In this document: one piece after another, positions 52,817 through 62,222 of the stretch
How positions within the stretch are numbered: the first letter of the stretch is position 1
How the letters are laid out: every line of letters starts with the position of its first letter
Assembly (NCBI RefSeq): GCF_033963835.1
Contig: NZ_JAXBME010000014.1
Span: 62,001 to 126,000 of the forward strand
DNA: 64,000 nt
Direction: 5' to 3'
Source of the DNA: Cytobacillus sp. IB215665
GTDB lineage: Bacteria > Bacillota > Bacilli > Bacillales > SM2101
The notes under the pieces: generated by a model
Told to the model about the DNA's origin: nothing
The model's database searches: none
What the model saw: only the letters and a program-made list of their open reading frames with translations
Translations under genes and position numbers: made by a program

Positions 52817-54565
52817 ATGACAATGAAAAAGAAAATAGTGATAGTCGGTGGAGTTGCAGGTGGAGCAACAGCAGCAGCAAGGTTACGAAGATTAGATGAA
52901 AATGCAGAAATTATCATGTTTGAACGTGGAGAATATATATCTTTCGCAAACTGTGGTTTACCTTATCATGTTAGTGAAGTGATTCCGCAGAGAGACAGTC
53001 TACTCGTTCAAACTGTTGAGGGGATGAGTAAGAAGTTTAATCTAGATATTCGAAACTTTTCAGAAGTAGTAAAAATCAACCGTGAAGAAAAGACTGTATC
53101 GGTGCAACATGTACAAACTGGTAAAAAGTATAAAGAAACATATGACAAGTTGATCTTATCTCCAGGAGCAAGACCAATAGTTCCCCCATTTGAAGGTCTT
53201 GAGCAAGCGAGAAACATGTTCACTTTACGAAATGTCCCAGACACCGATCGCATAAAAGCGTGGGTAGATCAGCAACAACCAAAAAAAGCGGTTATCGTTG
53301 GTGGTGGGTTTATCGGGCTTGAGATGGCAGAAAGCCTTCATCATCGCGGCATTGGCGTGACAGTAGTTGAACTCGGTAAACAAGTGATGGCCCCACTTGA
53401 TCCAGAGATGGCTGCGATTGTTCATGAGCATTTACGTGACAAGAATGTAAATCTCATTTTAGAGGATAGAGTTAAAGCTTTCAAAAATAATGGTAAAACA
53501 ATTGTGTTGAACAGTGGTAAAGAGATAGACAGTGATATTACCATTTTATCAATCGGTGTTCAAGCAGAGAATGAACTTGCCATTGAATCTGGGTTAGAAG
53601 TAGGAAAACGTGGTGGCATTGTAGTTAATGAGCACCTTCAAACAACTGATAAAAATATATATGCAATTGGTGATGCAATTGAAGTAAAGGATTATATATT
53701 AGGCACAGCAACAATGGTTCCGTTAGCATGGCCTGCCAATCGTCAAGGCCGTTTAGCTGCAGATCATATTTATGGTTTAAATGTTGTTTACAAAGGAACT
53801 TTAGGTACTGCAGTAGCCAAAGTGTTTGATTTAACTGTAGCAGTAACAGGGAATAATGCAAAAACATTAAAGCACTTGAACATTACTTTCGAAGCTGTGC
53901 ACGTACATCCAAACTCTAATGCGAGTTATTATCCAGGAGGAAATCCCGTTTCACTTAAAATGACTTTTGACCCGAACAGTGGAAAAATATTTGGGGTGCA
54001 AGGCGTGGGAATTAATGGAGTTGAGAAAAGAATTGACGTAATTGCTACAGCCATTAAAGGTGGATTGTATGTTCATGATTTACCAGATTTAGAGCTAGCT
54101 TATGCACCTCCGTACTCTTCAGCTAAGGATCCAGTTAATATGTTAGGATATGTAGCAACTAATGTAGTAGATAAAGAGTTGAACGTAGTTCATTTTGACC
54201 AAATAGATGAAATAATTAATGACGGAGGTTATTTAATCGACGTTCGTGAACCGATGGAATTGGAGCTTGGAGATATTGAAGGTTCCGTGAACATTCCACT
54301 GGGTGACTTGCGAGAACAATTAGCAGAATTACCGCAAGATAAGCCAATTTACATTACATGTCAAGTAGGATTACGTGGCTATTTAGCGACTCGTATTCTA
54401 CAGCAACATGGATTCGATGCATACAATTTAAGTGGTGGCTATAAAACATATTGTTATTACGAAAGAGATAAAAAAGGACGCAGTAATAACAATGTGAAAA
54501 ATGACAAAGTATGTACCGATAACGATCAAATATTGATAAAAAAAAAGACGCTAAACCAACAATAG
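52817..54565 (+). CDS. CoA-disulfide reductase-like flavoprotein fused to a rhodanese domain
   Basis: 582 residues. FAD motif VIVGGVAGGATAAARLRR, the redox Cys in SFANCGLPYH (single-Cys CoADR type), NAD motif AVIVGGGFIGLEMAES, and FAD motif YAIGDAIEV. A C-terminal rhodanese domain (about 460-555) has its active Cys in ITCQVGLRGY. Reduces CoA persulfides or disulfides. In relatives the protein continues into TusA and DsrE domains; here the frame leaves at an A9 run (54538-54546) and ends shortly after. ATG 52817 set by AGGAGG. Confidence 0.9.
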   Translation: MTMKKKIVIVGGVAGGATAAARLRRLDENAEIIMFERGEYISFANCGLPYHVSEVIPQRDSLLVQTVEGMSKKFNLDIRNFSEVVKINREEKTVSVQHVQTGKKYKETYDKLILSPGARPIVPPFEGLEQARNMFTLRNVPDTDRIKAWVDQQQPKKAVIVGGGFIGLEMAESLHHRGIGVTVVELGKQVMAPLDPEMAAIVHEHLRDKNVNLILEDRVKAFKNNGKTIVLNSGKEIDSDITILSIGVQAENELAIESGLEVGKRGGIVVNEHLQTTDKNIYAIGDAIEVKDYILGTATMVPLAWPANRQGRLAADHIYGLNVVYKGTLGTAVAKVFDLTVAVTGNNAKTLKHLNITFEAVHVHPNSNASYYPGGNPVSLKMTFDPNSGKIFGVQGVGINGVEKRIDVIATAIKGGLYVHDLPDLELAYAPPYSSAKDPVNMLGYVATNVVDKELNVVHFDQIDEIINDGGYLIDVREPMELELGDIEGSVNIPLGDLREQLAELPQDKPIYITCQVGLRGYLATRILQQHGFDAYNLSGGYKTYCYYERDKKGRSNNNVKNDKVCTDNDQILIKKKTLNQQ

Positions 54566-54912
54566 AGCTTAATTGTATAGGTTTACAATGCCCGGGCCCA
54601 ATTACTGAAGTATTTAAACGAATGGATACGATGAATCCAGGTGATATATTAGAAATAAAAGTAACAGATCCAGGCTTCGCTAGAGATATTGAGGAATGGT
54701 GTGACAAAACTGGTAACACCTTTTTATCCAAATCACAAAACGATGCTGAATACTCAGTTTTCATCCAAAAAGGAAAAGGTCATGCAGACATGAGTTCAAC
54801 ACCGGAGCTTCCTGCTCATTCAGAAGAAAAAGGTGTAACTTTAATCGTCTTTGATCAAGACTATGACAAAGCGATTGCTTCATTGAAAAACAATATCCCA
54901 GAAAAAAGATAA
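54547..54912 (+). pseudogene. TusA-domain segment in shifted frame (detached from CoADR-rhodanese)
   Basis: In the frame one base off the upstream gene, the sequence reads KDAKPTIELNCIGLQCPGPI, the CxGLxCPxP sulfur-carrier signature of TusA, through to a DsrE-type start VTLIVFDQDYDKAIAS, then stops at 54912. No start codon with a ribosome binding site serves it. A one-base slip in the A9 run (54538-54546) would restore a continuous CoADR-Rhd-TusA protein. Confidence 0.75.
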
Positions 54913-55219
54913 AGATTTTACGAGTAAAATGTTTGGAGCGATGATGCCTGCGGGATCAAATAAATTACCTATATCAAATATGAATATGGGTGGCCTAGGC
55001 GTAAAACTGATACAAAGGGTCATGGAAAATAAAAATATTGATAATTTAGAAACGCTTATGCATACAGCGATGGAATTAGGCGTTGACATGATTGTATGTT
55101 CTATGAGTATGGAGGTTATGGGTATTCATCAAGAAGAACTTATTGACGGTATTCAAATCGGTGGTGTTGCAACATATTTAGGTAAAGCTGAAGAATCAAA
55201 TATAAATTTATTTATATAA
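54913..55219 (+). pseudogene. DsrE-domain C-terminal remnant
   Basis: After a second frame change at an A6 run (54902-54907) the sequence reads DKDFTSKMFGAMMPAGSNKL, MNMGGLGVKLIQRVMENKNI and IGGVATYLGKAEESNINLFI, the C-terminal two-thirds of a DsrE/DsrF/DrsH-like domain. The segment usual between AIAS and the KMFG stretch, about 30 residues as I recall the family, is absent. The tail thus carries two frameshifts and a deletion. Confidence 0.7.
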
Positions 55220-55225
55220 TGGGAG

Positions 55226-55268
55226 CTGACCTCTGGTGCTCTATTGCGACATCGGGGGTCAGTTTCTT
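55226..55268 (+). terminator. Terminator after the CoADR region
   Basis: CTGACCTC / GGGGTCAG stem with a long loop, then TTTCTT. Confidence 0.6.
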
Positions 55269-55373
55269 ATATGTTAAAATAGTATTATCATTGTTGTTGT
55301 TTTCCCCATTTAGTAATGAGTATGTTTTCGGTTTATGGATTGAATGATTTTATTTGTTGCGAGGAGACAGTAT

Positions 55374-56399
55374 ATGAAAATTAATGTTGGAATAATTGGG
55401 TGTGGGTCTATAACAGAATTCCGTCATGCTCCAGAGTACACGAATCATCCACACGTGAAAGATGTGTTTTTTTATGATCGTAATTTAGATAGGGCAAAGA
55501 GACTTGCCAGTATCTTTAATGGTAAGGTAGTTGATGAGATTGAGCAATTATATAAAGACCCATCTATTCATGCAATTAGTGATTGTTCCTCTAATGAGTC
55601 TCATCATATAGTAACCACACAAGCACTACTTAATGATAAGCATGTGTTATGTGAAAAACCAATTGCAAACACAATCAGTGATGCTGAAAAAATGATAAAA
55701 GCCGCAAAAGAATCAGGTAAAATTCTTATGATAGCTCAAAACCAGAGGTTTACGAAAGCTCACAATAAAGCTAAAGAAATAATACATAGTGGTACTTTAG
55801 GGAAAGTCTTAACATTTAACACAAGCTTTGGTCATAAAGGCCCTGAGCATTGGGGTGTAACGAAAAGTAATGCAACATGGTTTTTTAAGAAAGAGCGATC
55901 ATTTATTGGTGTAGCAGGAGATCTAGGTATACATAAGGTTGATCTTTTACGTTATTTATTAAATGATGACATCGAAGAAGTAAGTTCCTTTCAAGGAGCA
56001 CTTCATAAAAAGGACGAAGAGGGAAGTCCGATAGAAGTTTGTGATAACATCGTTGGAATTCTTAAAACTAAAAAGGGGGCTCTCGGAACAGCTTCTTTTT
56101 CTTGGACTTATTATGGTGATGGAGATGATAGTACAATTATTCATCTTGAAAAAGGCAGCATAAAAATAAATCATAACTCCAAATTTGATATTGAAATAAC
56201 TACAATTGATGGTAAAAAACTAACTTATCAATACGATACGAATCAGCATGATACAAACAGCGGTGTTATTAATAACTTTGTAGATAGTATTATTCATCAA
56301 AGGCAGCCATTAGTTACTGGAGAAGATGGGTTAGCTTCTTTGAAAGTTATTATGGCCATGGTTAAATCAGCGGAGACACGTGCAGTTGTTACGGTTTGA
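55374..56399 (+). CDS. Gfo/Idh/MocA family oxidoreductase
   Basis: 341 residues. NAD(P)-binding GIIGCGSITEFRH at the N-terminus, the conserved HVLCEKPIANT (EKP motif) near residue 100, and a C-terminal alpha/beta domain with GVAGDLGIHKVDLLRYLL. These enzymes oxidise or reduce sugars and inositols. ATG at 55374 with GAGGAGA upstream. It lies 27 bp before a GH43 gene, so a role in xyloside or related sugar metabolism is likely. Confidence 0.87.
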   Translation: MKINVGIIGCGSITEFRHAPEYTNHPHVKDVFFYDRNLDRAKRLASIFNGKVVDEIEQLYKDPSIHAISDCSSNESHHIVTTQALLNDKHVLCEKPIANTISDAEKMIKAAKESGKILMIAQNQRFTKAHNKAKEIIHSGTLGKVLTFNTSFGHKGPEHWGVTKSNATWFFKKERSFIGVAGDLGIHKVDLLRYLLNDDIEEVSSFQGALHKKDEEGSPIEVCDNIVGILKTKKGALGTASFSWTYYGDGDDSTIIHLEKGSIKINHNSKFDIEITTIDGKKLTYQYDTNQHDTNSGVINNFVDSIIHQRQPLVTGEDGLASLKVIMAMVKSAETRAVVTV

Positions 56400-56426
56400 C
56401 CAAGACAATATAGGAGGGAAAAATTG

Positions 56427-58028
56427 ATGTCAATGATAAGAAACCCCATTTTAAAAGGTTTTAATCCAGATCCTTCTATTTTAAGAGTTGGTGAGGATTA
56501 TTACATCGCTACATCTACATTTGAATGGACACCCGGTGTGCAAATACACCATTCAAAGGATTTAAAAAATTGGTGCTTGTTGACTCATCCTTTAACACGC
56601 AAAAGTCAATTGAACATGCTTGGAAATCCCGATTCAGGTGGCGTATGGGCTCCTTGTCTTAGTTATGAAAATGGCATATTTTATCTTGTATACACACACG
56701 TAAAAAGCTTAACTGGAGCATATAAAGATACACATAATTACCTCATTACTGCAAAGGATATTATGGGTCCATGGTCAGAGCCTGTTTATTTGAATAGTAG
56801 TGGCTTCGACCCATCATTGTTTCATGATGATGACGGAAAGAAATGGTTACTAAATATGGTGTGGGATCATCGACAGGGCAAAAATCCTTTTCATGGAATC
56901 GTTATGCAACAGTATTCAGAAGAAGAGCAAAAGCTAATAGGTCCAACCCGTCAAATCTTTAAAGGAACAAATCTTGGTTGCACTGAAGCCCCTCATATGT
57001 ATAAAAAAGATGATTATTATTATTTAATGGTAGCCGAAGGTGGAACGGGGTACGAGCATGCTGTTACAATTGCTCGTTCGAAATCTTTACTAGGGGAGTA
57101 TGTAGTTGATCCATTAAATCCAATGTTAACGTCAAAGAATCATGCAGACTTACTATTGCAGAAAGCCGGACATGCCAGTCTAGTGAAGACCCAATCAAAT
57201 GAATGGTATATTGTCCATTTATGTAGTCGTCCTCTTAAGCCGCAAATGAGGTGTATATTAGGACGTGAGACAGCGATTCAGAAGGTGTATTGGACTGATG
57301 ATGGCTGGTTAAGGCTTCAAGAAGGAAATAACCCAAAAGTTGAGGTCAATGCCCCGCAATTATCTGAGCACTACTTCGAAGAAAATTGTGAAATTGATCA
57401 CTTTAATAAAGAACAAATCAATATCCATCTTAGCGCATTGCGCGAATTTGCAAGCGAGGAGTGGGTTTCATTAACGACAAGGCCAGGCTATTTAAGAGTG
57501 AAAGGCAGAGAATCGCTGAACTCACTTCATAAACAAAGCCTACTTGCTAGAAGGCAGCAAGCATTTACGTTTGAAGCGGAGACAGCCGTTCAATTTGACC
57601 CGAGCAATTTTCAACAAATGGCTGGGTTAGTGTATTACTATAATACGAATAATCACTATTACTTATATATAAGTTATGATGAAGAATTAGGTAAGCATAT
57701 CGGCTTGATTAGCTGTGATAAGGGTAGATATAATGAACTGAGTTTTCAGAAGGTATCAGTTGAAGAGTCGGCTAACATATTGTTAAAGATAACTGTTGAT
57801 CACCAAAAACTACAATTCTATTATTCAGAAGATAAAGTCCAATGGGAAAAAATCGGTGCTGAATTGGATGCTAGTATTCTTTCTGATGATTACATCACTA
57901 ATTATGAAGATGGTTCGGCTACTGAATTAGCTTTCACCGGGGCGTTTATTGGCATGGCAGTACAAGATTTGACTGGTCAACAGAAGCATGCGGATTTTGA
58001 TTATTTTAAGTATATTGAACATGATTAA
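56427..58028 (+). CDS. Glycoside hydrolase family 43, beta-xylosidase-like
   Basis: 533 residues, the length of B. subtilis XynB. Five-bladed propeller with the catalytic base Asp in FNPDPSI (about residue 14), pKa-modulating Asp in GFDPSLFHDDDGK, and acid Glu in CTEAPHMYKKDDYYY. A C-terminal beta-sandwich (GH43_C2) covers about 330-533. No signal peptide, so it acts on imported oligosaccharides in the cytoplasm. AGGAGGG precedes the ATG. Co-transcribed with the oxidoreductase. Confidence 0.9.
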   Translation: MSMIRNPILKGFNPDPSILRVGEDYYIATSTFEWTPGVQIHHSKDLKNWCLLTHPLTRKSQLNMLGNPDSGGVWAPCLSYENGIFYLVYTHVKSLTGAYKDTHNYLITAKDIMGPWSEPVYLNSSGFDPSLFHDDDGKKWLLNMVWDHRQGKNPFHGIVMQQYSEEEQKLIGPTRQIFKGTNLGCTEAPHMYKKDDYYYLMVAEGGTGYEHAVTIARSKSLLGEYVVDPLNPMLTSKNHADLLLQKAGHASLVKTQSNEWYIVHLCSRPLKPQMRCILGRETAIQKVYWTDDGWLRLQEGNNPKVEVNAPQLSEHYFEENCEIDHFNKEQINIHLSALREFASEEWVSLTTRPGYLRVKGRESLNSLHKQSLLARRQQAFTFEAETAVQFDPSNFQQMAGLVYYYNTNNHYYLYISYDEELGKHIGLISCDKGRYNELSFQKVSVEESANILLKITVDHQKLQFYYSEDKVQWEKIGAELDASILSDDYITNYEDGSATELAFTGAFIGMAVQDLTGQQKHADFDYFKYIEHD

Positions 58029-58090
58029 GCTGATAATAGTTTTGGTGTGAATCGAACAATAAACAATTTTAACGTAAGTTTACGCTGATT

Positions 58091-58121
58091 AGGGCTGTAT
58101 CTGTATAGAGACAGCCCTTTT
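58091..58121 (+). terminator. Terminator of the oxidoreductase-GH43 operon
   Basis: Perfect 8-bp stem AGGGCTGT / ACAGCCCT, followed by TTTT. Confidence 0.8.
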
Positions 58122-58264
58122 AATATCTAATAATTTTCTTCAATTCTTAGGTAGCTACATTAAATCAGGATAATATAGTTGTTCTCTGTATGCTAAACTG
58201 CTATTCAAGTTAATTCATAGAAATCGTTAATAGAAGAACTTTAGAGTTTTTTGTTGTGGAAATT

Positions 58265-58510
58265 TTACAATCGAGACTTCATAAAATTATACATCAGTTG
58301 AGCATGACGGCCTTTTTCAGTATAAGGATTGACTTTTGGGCGTAGTTGGCGAACAAACATTAAATCACATTCATAAGTTCTGCCGTATATACGGTAGCAT
58401 TCGTCATGTGCCTTACATGCTGCATCAACATCATTGATTGGAGCACCAGGTCCACTACAGCCTGGGCCACACCATCTATAGCCGGGGAAAAGGCACCTTC
58501 TCGGACGCAA
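58265..58510 (-). CDS. Small phospholipase A2-like protein
   Basis: 81 residues from a TTG start set by AAGGAGG 5 nt upstream; longer frames to 58552 are possible. The calcium-loop-like YRWCGPGCSGPGAPIND is followed by the catalytic AACKAHDECY (His-Asp pair), as in the parvovirus-VP1/bacterial PLA2 type. Six Cys residues could form disulfides. No signal peptide is seen. Similar small proteins occur in Bacillaceae, possibly in spores; the enzymatic role is untested. Confidence 0.8.
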   Translation of the reverse strand: MRPRRCLFPGYRWCGPGCSGPGAPINDVDAACKAHDECYRIYGRTYECDLMFVRQLRPKVNPYTEKGRHAQLMYNFMKSRL

Positions 58511-59051
58511 ACTCGTCCTCCTTATAATCACAGTGGTGAAACCCCCTTTCAATCAATTTTTCCACTTATTATTAAACCGTTCAGAAGAAGGATATTTCGC
58601 GTTAATAAAGGAATGTTTTGATAATTAGTATATGAATGGAAATGTTATAGTGAGTGTTTCTTCACCTAGTAAATTACACATCAGTTACAAATAGTTAGAA
58701 TGCGTAGTTTAAGAGGAATTTTTATTGAAACTAACTGTGAGATGGTCAAGAAAGCAACAATCTATACGAAAACAGCCTTGTGAAAAAGATGTTTTAACTT
58801 TTGTAGAATATAGGCTGAGGACAGGTTAAAGATAAATTTTGATGAACAGATAGATAGGTATATGAATGATGAAGGCTAACTAAACCAAAATAGAAAGTAC
58901 GGAATAACCATGATTCGGTGCCGCTCATAATTGGAATAAAGCTTTTTAGAATAAGAGAGCAATTCTAAAGAAATTATGATATTTTGTAATCAGAACACTA
59001 GAATTTTACCTTATATTTATTATGAGTTAGATATATTTAGGAGGAGATTAA
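58511..59051. other. Gene-free stretch with a solo repeat end
   Basis: The only element is a solo left end of the MITE-like repeat in reverse at 58754-58777 (GCAACAATCTATACGAAAAC then AGCC). The rest shows nothing recognisable. Confidence 0.55.
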
Positions 59052-59891
59052 GTGCAGGGTTTGAAATATTCTGAAAAATACATAAATGTTAATGGAAGTA
59101 ATTTTTATACGACTAGTGTTGGTGAAGGCGAACCGATTGTTTTTCTTCACGGAGGTCCTGGAAGTGAGCATCGCTTCTTTTTGCCACATATTCTCCCATT
59201 AGCGAAAGATTATAAATTAATATTGTATGATCAAAGAGGTTGTGGTAAATCAGAACGATCTAAACAACATGATTATTCTATGGCAGATGAAGTAAACACA
59301 CTGGAATTACTTCGTGAAAAATTAGGTTATAACAAGCTTAACTTATTTGGTGAGTCTTGGGGATCAATGCTTGCATTATTATATGCAGCAACATATCCGA
59401 ACAGAGTAAACAAAATACTATTAACTGCTGCAATCGGAGTAACAAAAGAAGGCTTTGAAATGTTTGGAAGAGAAGTAGAGAAAAAACTTCCCAAAGAGGA
59501 AAAAGACAAATTAGCCAAATTAGAAATGAGATTAAAAACTGACCATTCGGCTCTGGATCAAATTTTTAGTATTTTAGACCCTTATTATGTATATAATACA
59601 GAAGCCTTAAACCGTAAAGAAAAAACCATTAATAATCATGTAGTTAATGAAATGATAGGAAAGGATATACTAAACAACTTTGACTTATCACGAAAGTTAG
59701 CTTTGCTCTCAAATATACCAATTTTAGTAGCCCAAGGTAGTCATGATATTTTAACACCAACTTTAATTGAAGACTTGTTGATTAAATATATCCCTCATGC
59801 CAGACTAGTAGAAATCGATAAATGTGGTCATTGGACTGTTGTAGAGTGTCCAGAAAAAATGATAGAAATCACCTATGAATTTTTTTCATAA
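59052..59891 (+). CDS. Alpha/beta hydrolase, proline iminopeptidase-like
   Basis: 279 residues. HGGPGSEHRFF (oxyanion motif HGGPG), DQRGCGKSERS, nucleophile in FGESWGSMLAL (GxSxG), Asp in AQGSHDILTP, and His in KCGHWTVVE. The HGGPG plus DQRGCGKS pair is characteristic of prolyl aminopeptidases and close relatives. GTG start with AGGAGGAG upstream. Monocistronic. Confidence 0.85.
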   Translation: MQGLKYSEKYINVNGSNFYTTSVGEGEPIVFLHGGPGSEHRFFLPHILPLAKDYKLILYDQRGCGKSERSKQHDYSMADEVNTLELLREKLGYNKLNLFGESWGSMLALLYAATYPNRVNKILLTAAIGVTKEGFEMFGREVEKKLPKEEKDKLAKLEMRLKTDHSALDQIFSILDPYYVYNTEALNRKEKTINNHVVNEMIGKDILNNFDLSRKLALLSNIPILVAQGSHDILTPTLIEDLLIKYIPHARLVEIDKCGHWTVVECPEKMIEITYEFFS

Positions 59892-59989
59892 ATTATATTT
59901 AGTACGAATTGAGAATATTGATCTTTATATATTCATTTTATAAATAAATAGGGGTTTTAATTAATTTTTTCTCAAGGATTTTTAAGTTC

Positions 59990-60008
59990 AATTAATGCGA
60001 AAACAGCC
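59990..60008 (-). repeat. Solo left end of the MITE-like repeat
   Basis: AATTAATGCGAAAACAGCC; no matching right end lies nearby. Confidence 0.55.
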
Positions 60009-60133
60009 TTTTGGATCGAAGGTTCTGGGTTGTGATAACATGATATTTTTATTGTGATGACGTTATAAGGGATAACAACTTATAACGTTTTTAACTAATC
60101 ATCATACAAAGACATAAATGTATTAACTGTACA

Positions 60134-60173
60134 TTTTTGCCTCCGTCTTATAATCTCGACGGAGGCAAAAAAA
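60134..60173. other. Long perfect inverted repeat
   Basis: TTTTTGCCTCCGTC pairs with GACGGAGGCAAAAA around a 10-nt loop. The T-run lies on the 5' side and the A-run on the 3' side on both strands, so it lacks a terminator tail. It lies between the convergent hydrolase and MurE-like genes. Confidence 0.6.
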
Positions 60174-60258
60174 TGTATACCAAGGTTAAAAGCTTTATTA
60201 TTCATCAATCTTTATGACAGACTGTTCTCTACACATACCTAAGTTAGCTTTTAGAATA

Positions 60259-61761
60259 TTATGTTCTTTTACTTTCTTTTCCTATAATGGCTTTACGAGC
60301 GATGTCTTTATCATCAAGCTGAATGGTTTTATCTTTTAGAATTTGATATTTTTCATGTCCTTTACCAGCTATCAGCACAACATCATTTTTTGCAGCAATC
60401 TTAATAGCTTGATTGATAGCTTCTTCACGGTTAACTATGTTGTCATATTGTAGTGAAGGGGACTCTATGATCCCTTGATTAATATCAGTCATAATGTTAT
60501 GTGGGTCTTCAGAACGTGGATTATCAGAAGTAATTATTACAATATCACTGTATTTGCTAGCTATGTTACCCATTATTGGTCGTTTTAACGTATCTCTATC
60601 TCCACCACATCCAAATACAGTAATTACCCTCCCAGTTGCAAAATCTTTAATGGAAGTTAGTACATTTTCTAAAGCATCAGGTGTATGTGCATAGTCTACT
60701 AAAACAACATAATCTTGACCTTCATCGATAACCTCCATTCTACCATCGATACTTTTTAATTGAGACAAGCTTTTTTTAATGCTTTGAAGTGGGATGCCTT
60801 CAACTAATGTTGCTGCTATAGCTGCTAATACATTGTAGACATTAAACAGTCCTACTAATTGGAGGTTTATGTCAACTTCGCCTTTAAAAGTAGCAAGATG
60901 AAAATGAATCCCTTTTGATGTCATATTTATATTTGTGGCAGAAATATCTGCATCATTGTTTATCCCATATGTAATAACTTCTGATGAGGCTATTTTGCGA
61001 AAATAGTGGTAAGATGGATCATTAGCATTTAAAATAGCATATTTTTTTTCATTTGGATTAAATGTATTACCTAATCTAGTGAACAATAGACCTTTTGTAT
61101 TTCTGTAGTCTTCAAACGTTCCGTGATAATCAATGTGATCTTGAGTAAGGTTTGTAAAAATAGCCGTTCTAAAGTTGCAACCTAACACTCTATTCATATC
61201 TAACCCTTGAGATGTAACTTCCATTACACAATAATCTGTGTCGCAATCCCTCATTCTTCGAAGGTTATGTTGCAGTACTGGAGGTTCCTGTGTATTTATA
61301 TCAGAAGGGACTACTTTACCGTTAATTTTTGTCCCATTGTTTCCCATCAAACCTGTTGTATAGTTATAATCTGATAGTATCTTATCTATGATGTAAGATG
61401 TAGTAGTTTTCCCGTTTGTTCCAGTTATCCCAATAAGTTTCATCTCGTGAGATGGATAATTATAAAAGTGTGAAGCAATAATTGCTAAGGCGTGTCTTGC
61501 ATCTTTAACAAATATCTTTGGAATTTTTACATCTACATCCTCTACATCCTTTTCAACGATAAGTGCTGCTGCACCATTTTTTACTGCATCTTTTGCGAAA
61601 AGGTGTCTATCCTTTAAAAAACCTTTTATTTCAGGAACACAAATGAACAAATTTCCCTTTACTATTTTTCTTGAGTCCATCTGTAAGCCCGTTATTTCTG
61701 TTTCTAAGTTCCCTTCAGTTCGCTTAATAGTGAAAAGGGATGCTATCTCTTGTAACCTCAT
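60259..61761 (-). CDS. MurE-type Mur ligase (UDP-MurNAc-tripeptide synthetase), stand-alone copy
   Basis: 500 residues. P-loop GITGTNGKTTTSY (about 113), middle-domain TNLTQDHIDYHGTFEDY, C-terminal VLVDYAHTPDALENVL and the DNPR motif in TSDNPRSEDP, which in MurE selects meso-diaminopimelate. It is far from any cell-wall cluster here, so it is probably a second copy beside the dcw-cluster murE. ATG 61761 lies 6 nt after GAGGTGG; 61764 is an alternative. Its partner substrate may be normal peptidoglycan precursor. Confidence 0.87.
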   Translation of the reverse strand: MRLQEIASLFTIKRTEGNLETEITGLQMDSRKIVKGNLFICVPEIKGFLKDRHLFAKDAVKNGAAALIVEKDVEDVDVKIPKIFVKDARHALAIIASHFYNYPSHEMKLIGITGTNGKTTTSYIIDKILSDYNYTTGLMGNNGTKINGKVVPSDINTQEPPVLQHNLRRMRDCDTDYCVMEVTSQGLDMNRVLGCNFRTAIFTNLTQDHIDYHGTFEDYRNTKGLLFTRLGNTFNPNEKKYAILNANDPSYHYFRKIASSEVITYGINNDADISATNINMTSKGIHFHLATFKGEVDINLQLVGLFNVYNVLAAIAATLVEGIPLQSIKKSLSQLKSIDGRMEVIDEGQDYVVLVDYAHTPDALENVLTSIKDFATGRVITVFGCGGDRDTLKRPIMGNIASKYSDIVIITSDNPRSEDPHNIMTDINQGIIESPSLQYDNIVNREEAINQAIKIAAKNDVVLIAGKGHEKYQILKDKTIQLDDKDIARKAIIGKESKRT

Positions 61762-61975
61762 CATTTTCCACCTCATCGTTGTATGTTTTGCAAAACAAAA
61801 ATAAGTCTCTTTTCATTAAATCTAATTCAATATGTAAAATTTCTCGGCATTATTGTTAAGCAAGCTTAAAATATACAACAATTTTAACATGAATGCTAAA
61901 TTCTTTGCGTTATTATTTGTACATAATTACATCATTTAGACTGTTGAAGTGTATGTACAAAAAGCCTTAGTTAAA

Positions 61976-62117
61976 GGCTGTTTTTTCATTAATTGTTGCT
62001 TTTCGTACTAAGAACTAAATATGTAAAACCAAGTATTTGTGGCATTTTTTCTTCTCTAACATAATGACACATATATATCTAATTCTTGATATTAGCAACA
62101 AAGTTGTCGAAAAGATC
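61976..62117 (+). repeat. MITE-like repeat copy
   Basis: GGCTGTTTTTTCATTAATTG, TTTTCGTACTAAGAACTAAA, TTTGTGGCATTTTTTCTTCT, and right end GCAACAAAGTTGTCGAAAAG then ATCC. It lies in the gap between the MurE-like gene and the DUF4163 gene; nothing else was seen there. Confidence 0.78.
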
Positions 62118-62222
62118 CTATAATAACTATATTGTAACTTGTTTGTAACTAATCATTTCCCTTTTGCTATTAAAATGAAATGGAGGATAAATATAGAGAA
62201 GTAATTGAAAGGGGAATATTAC

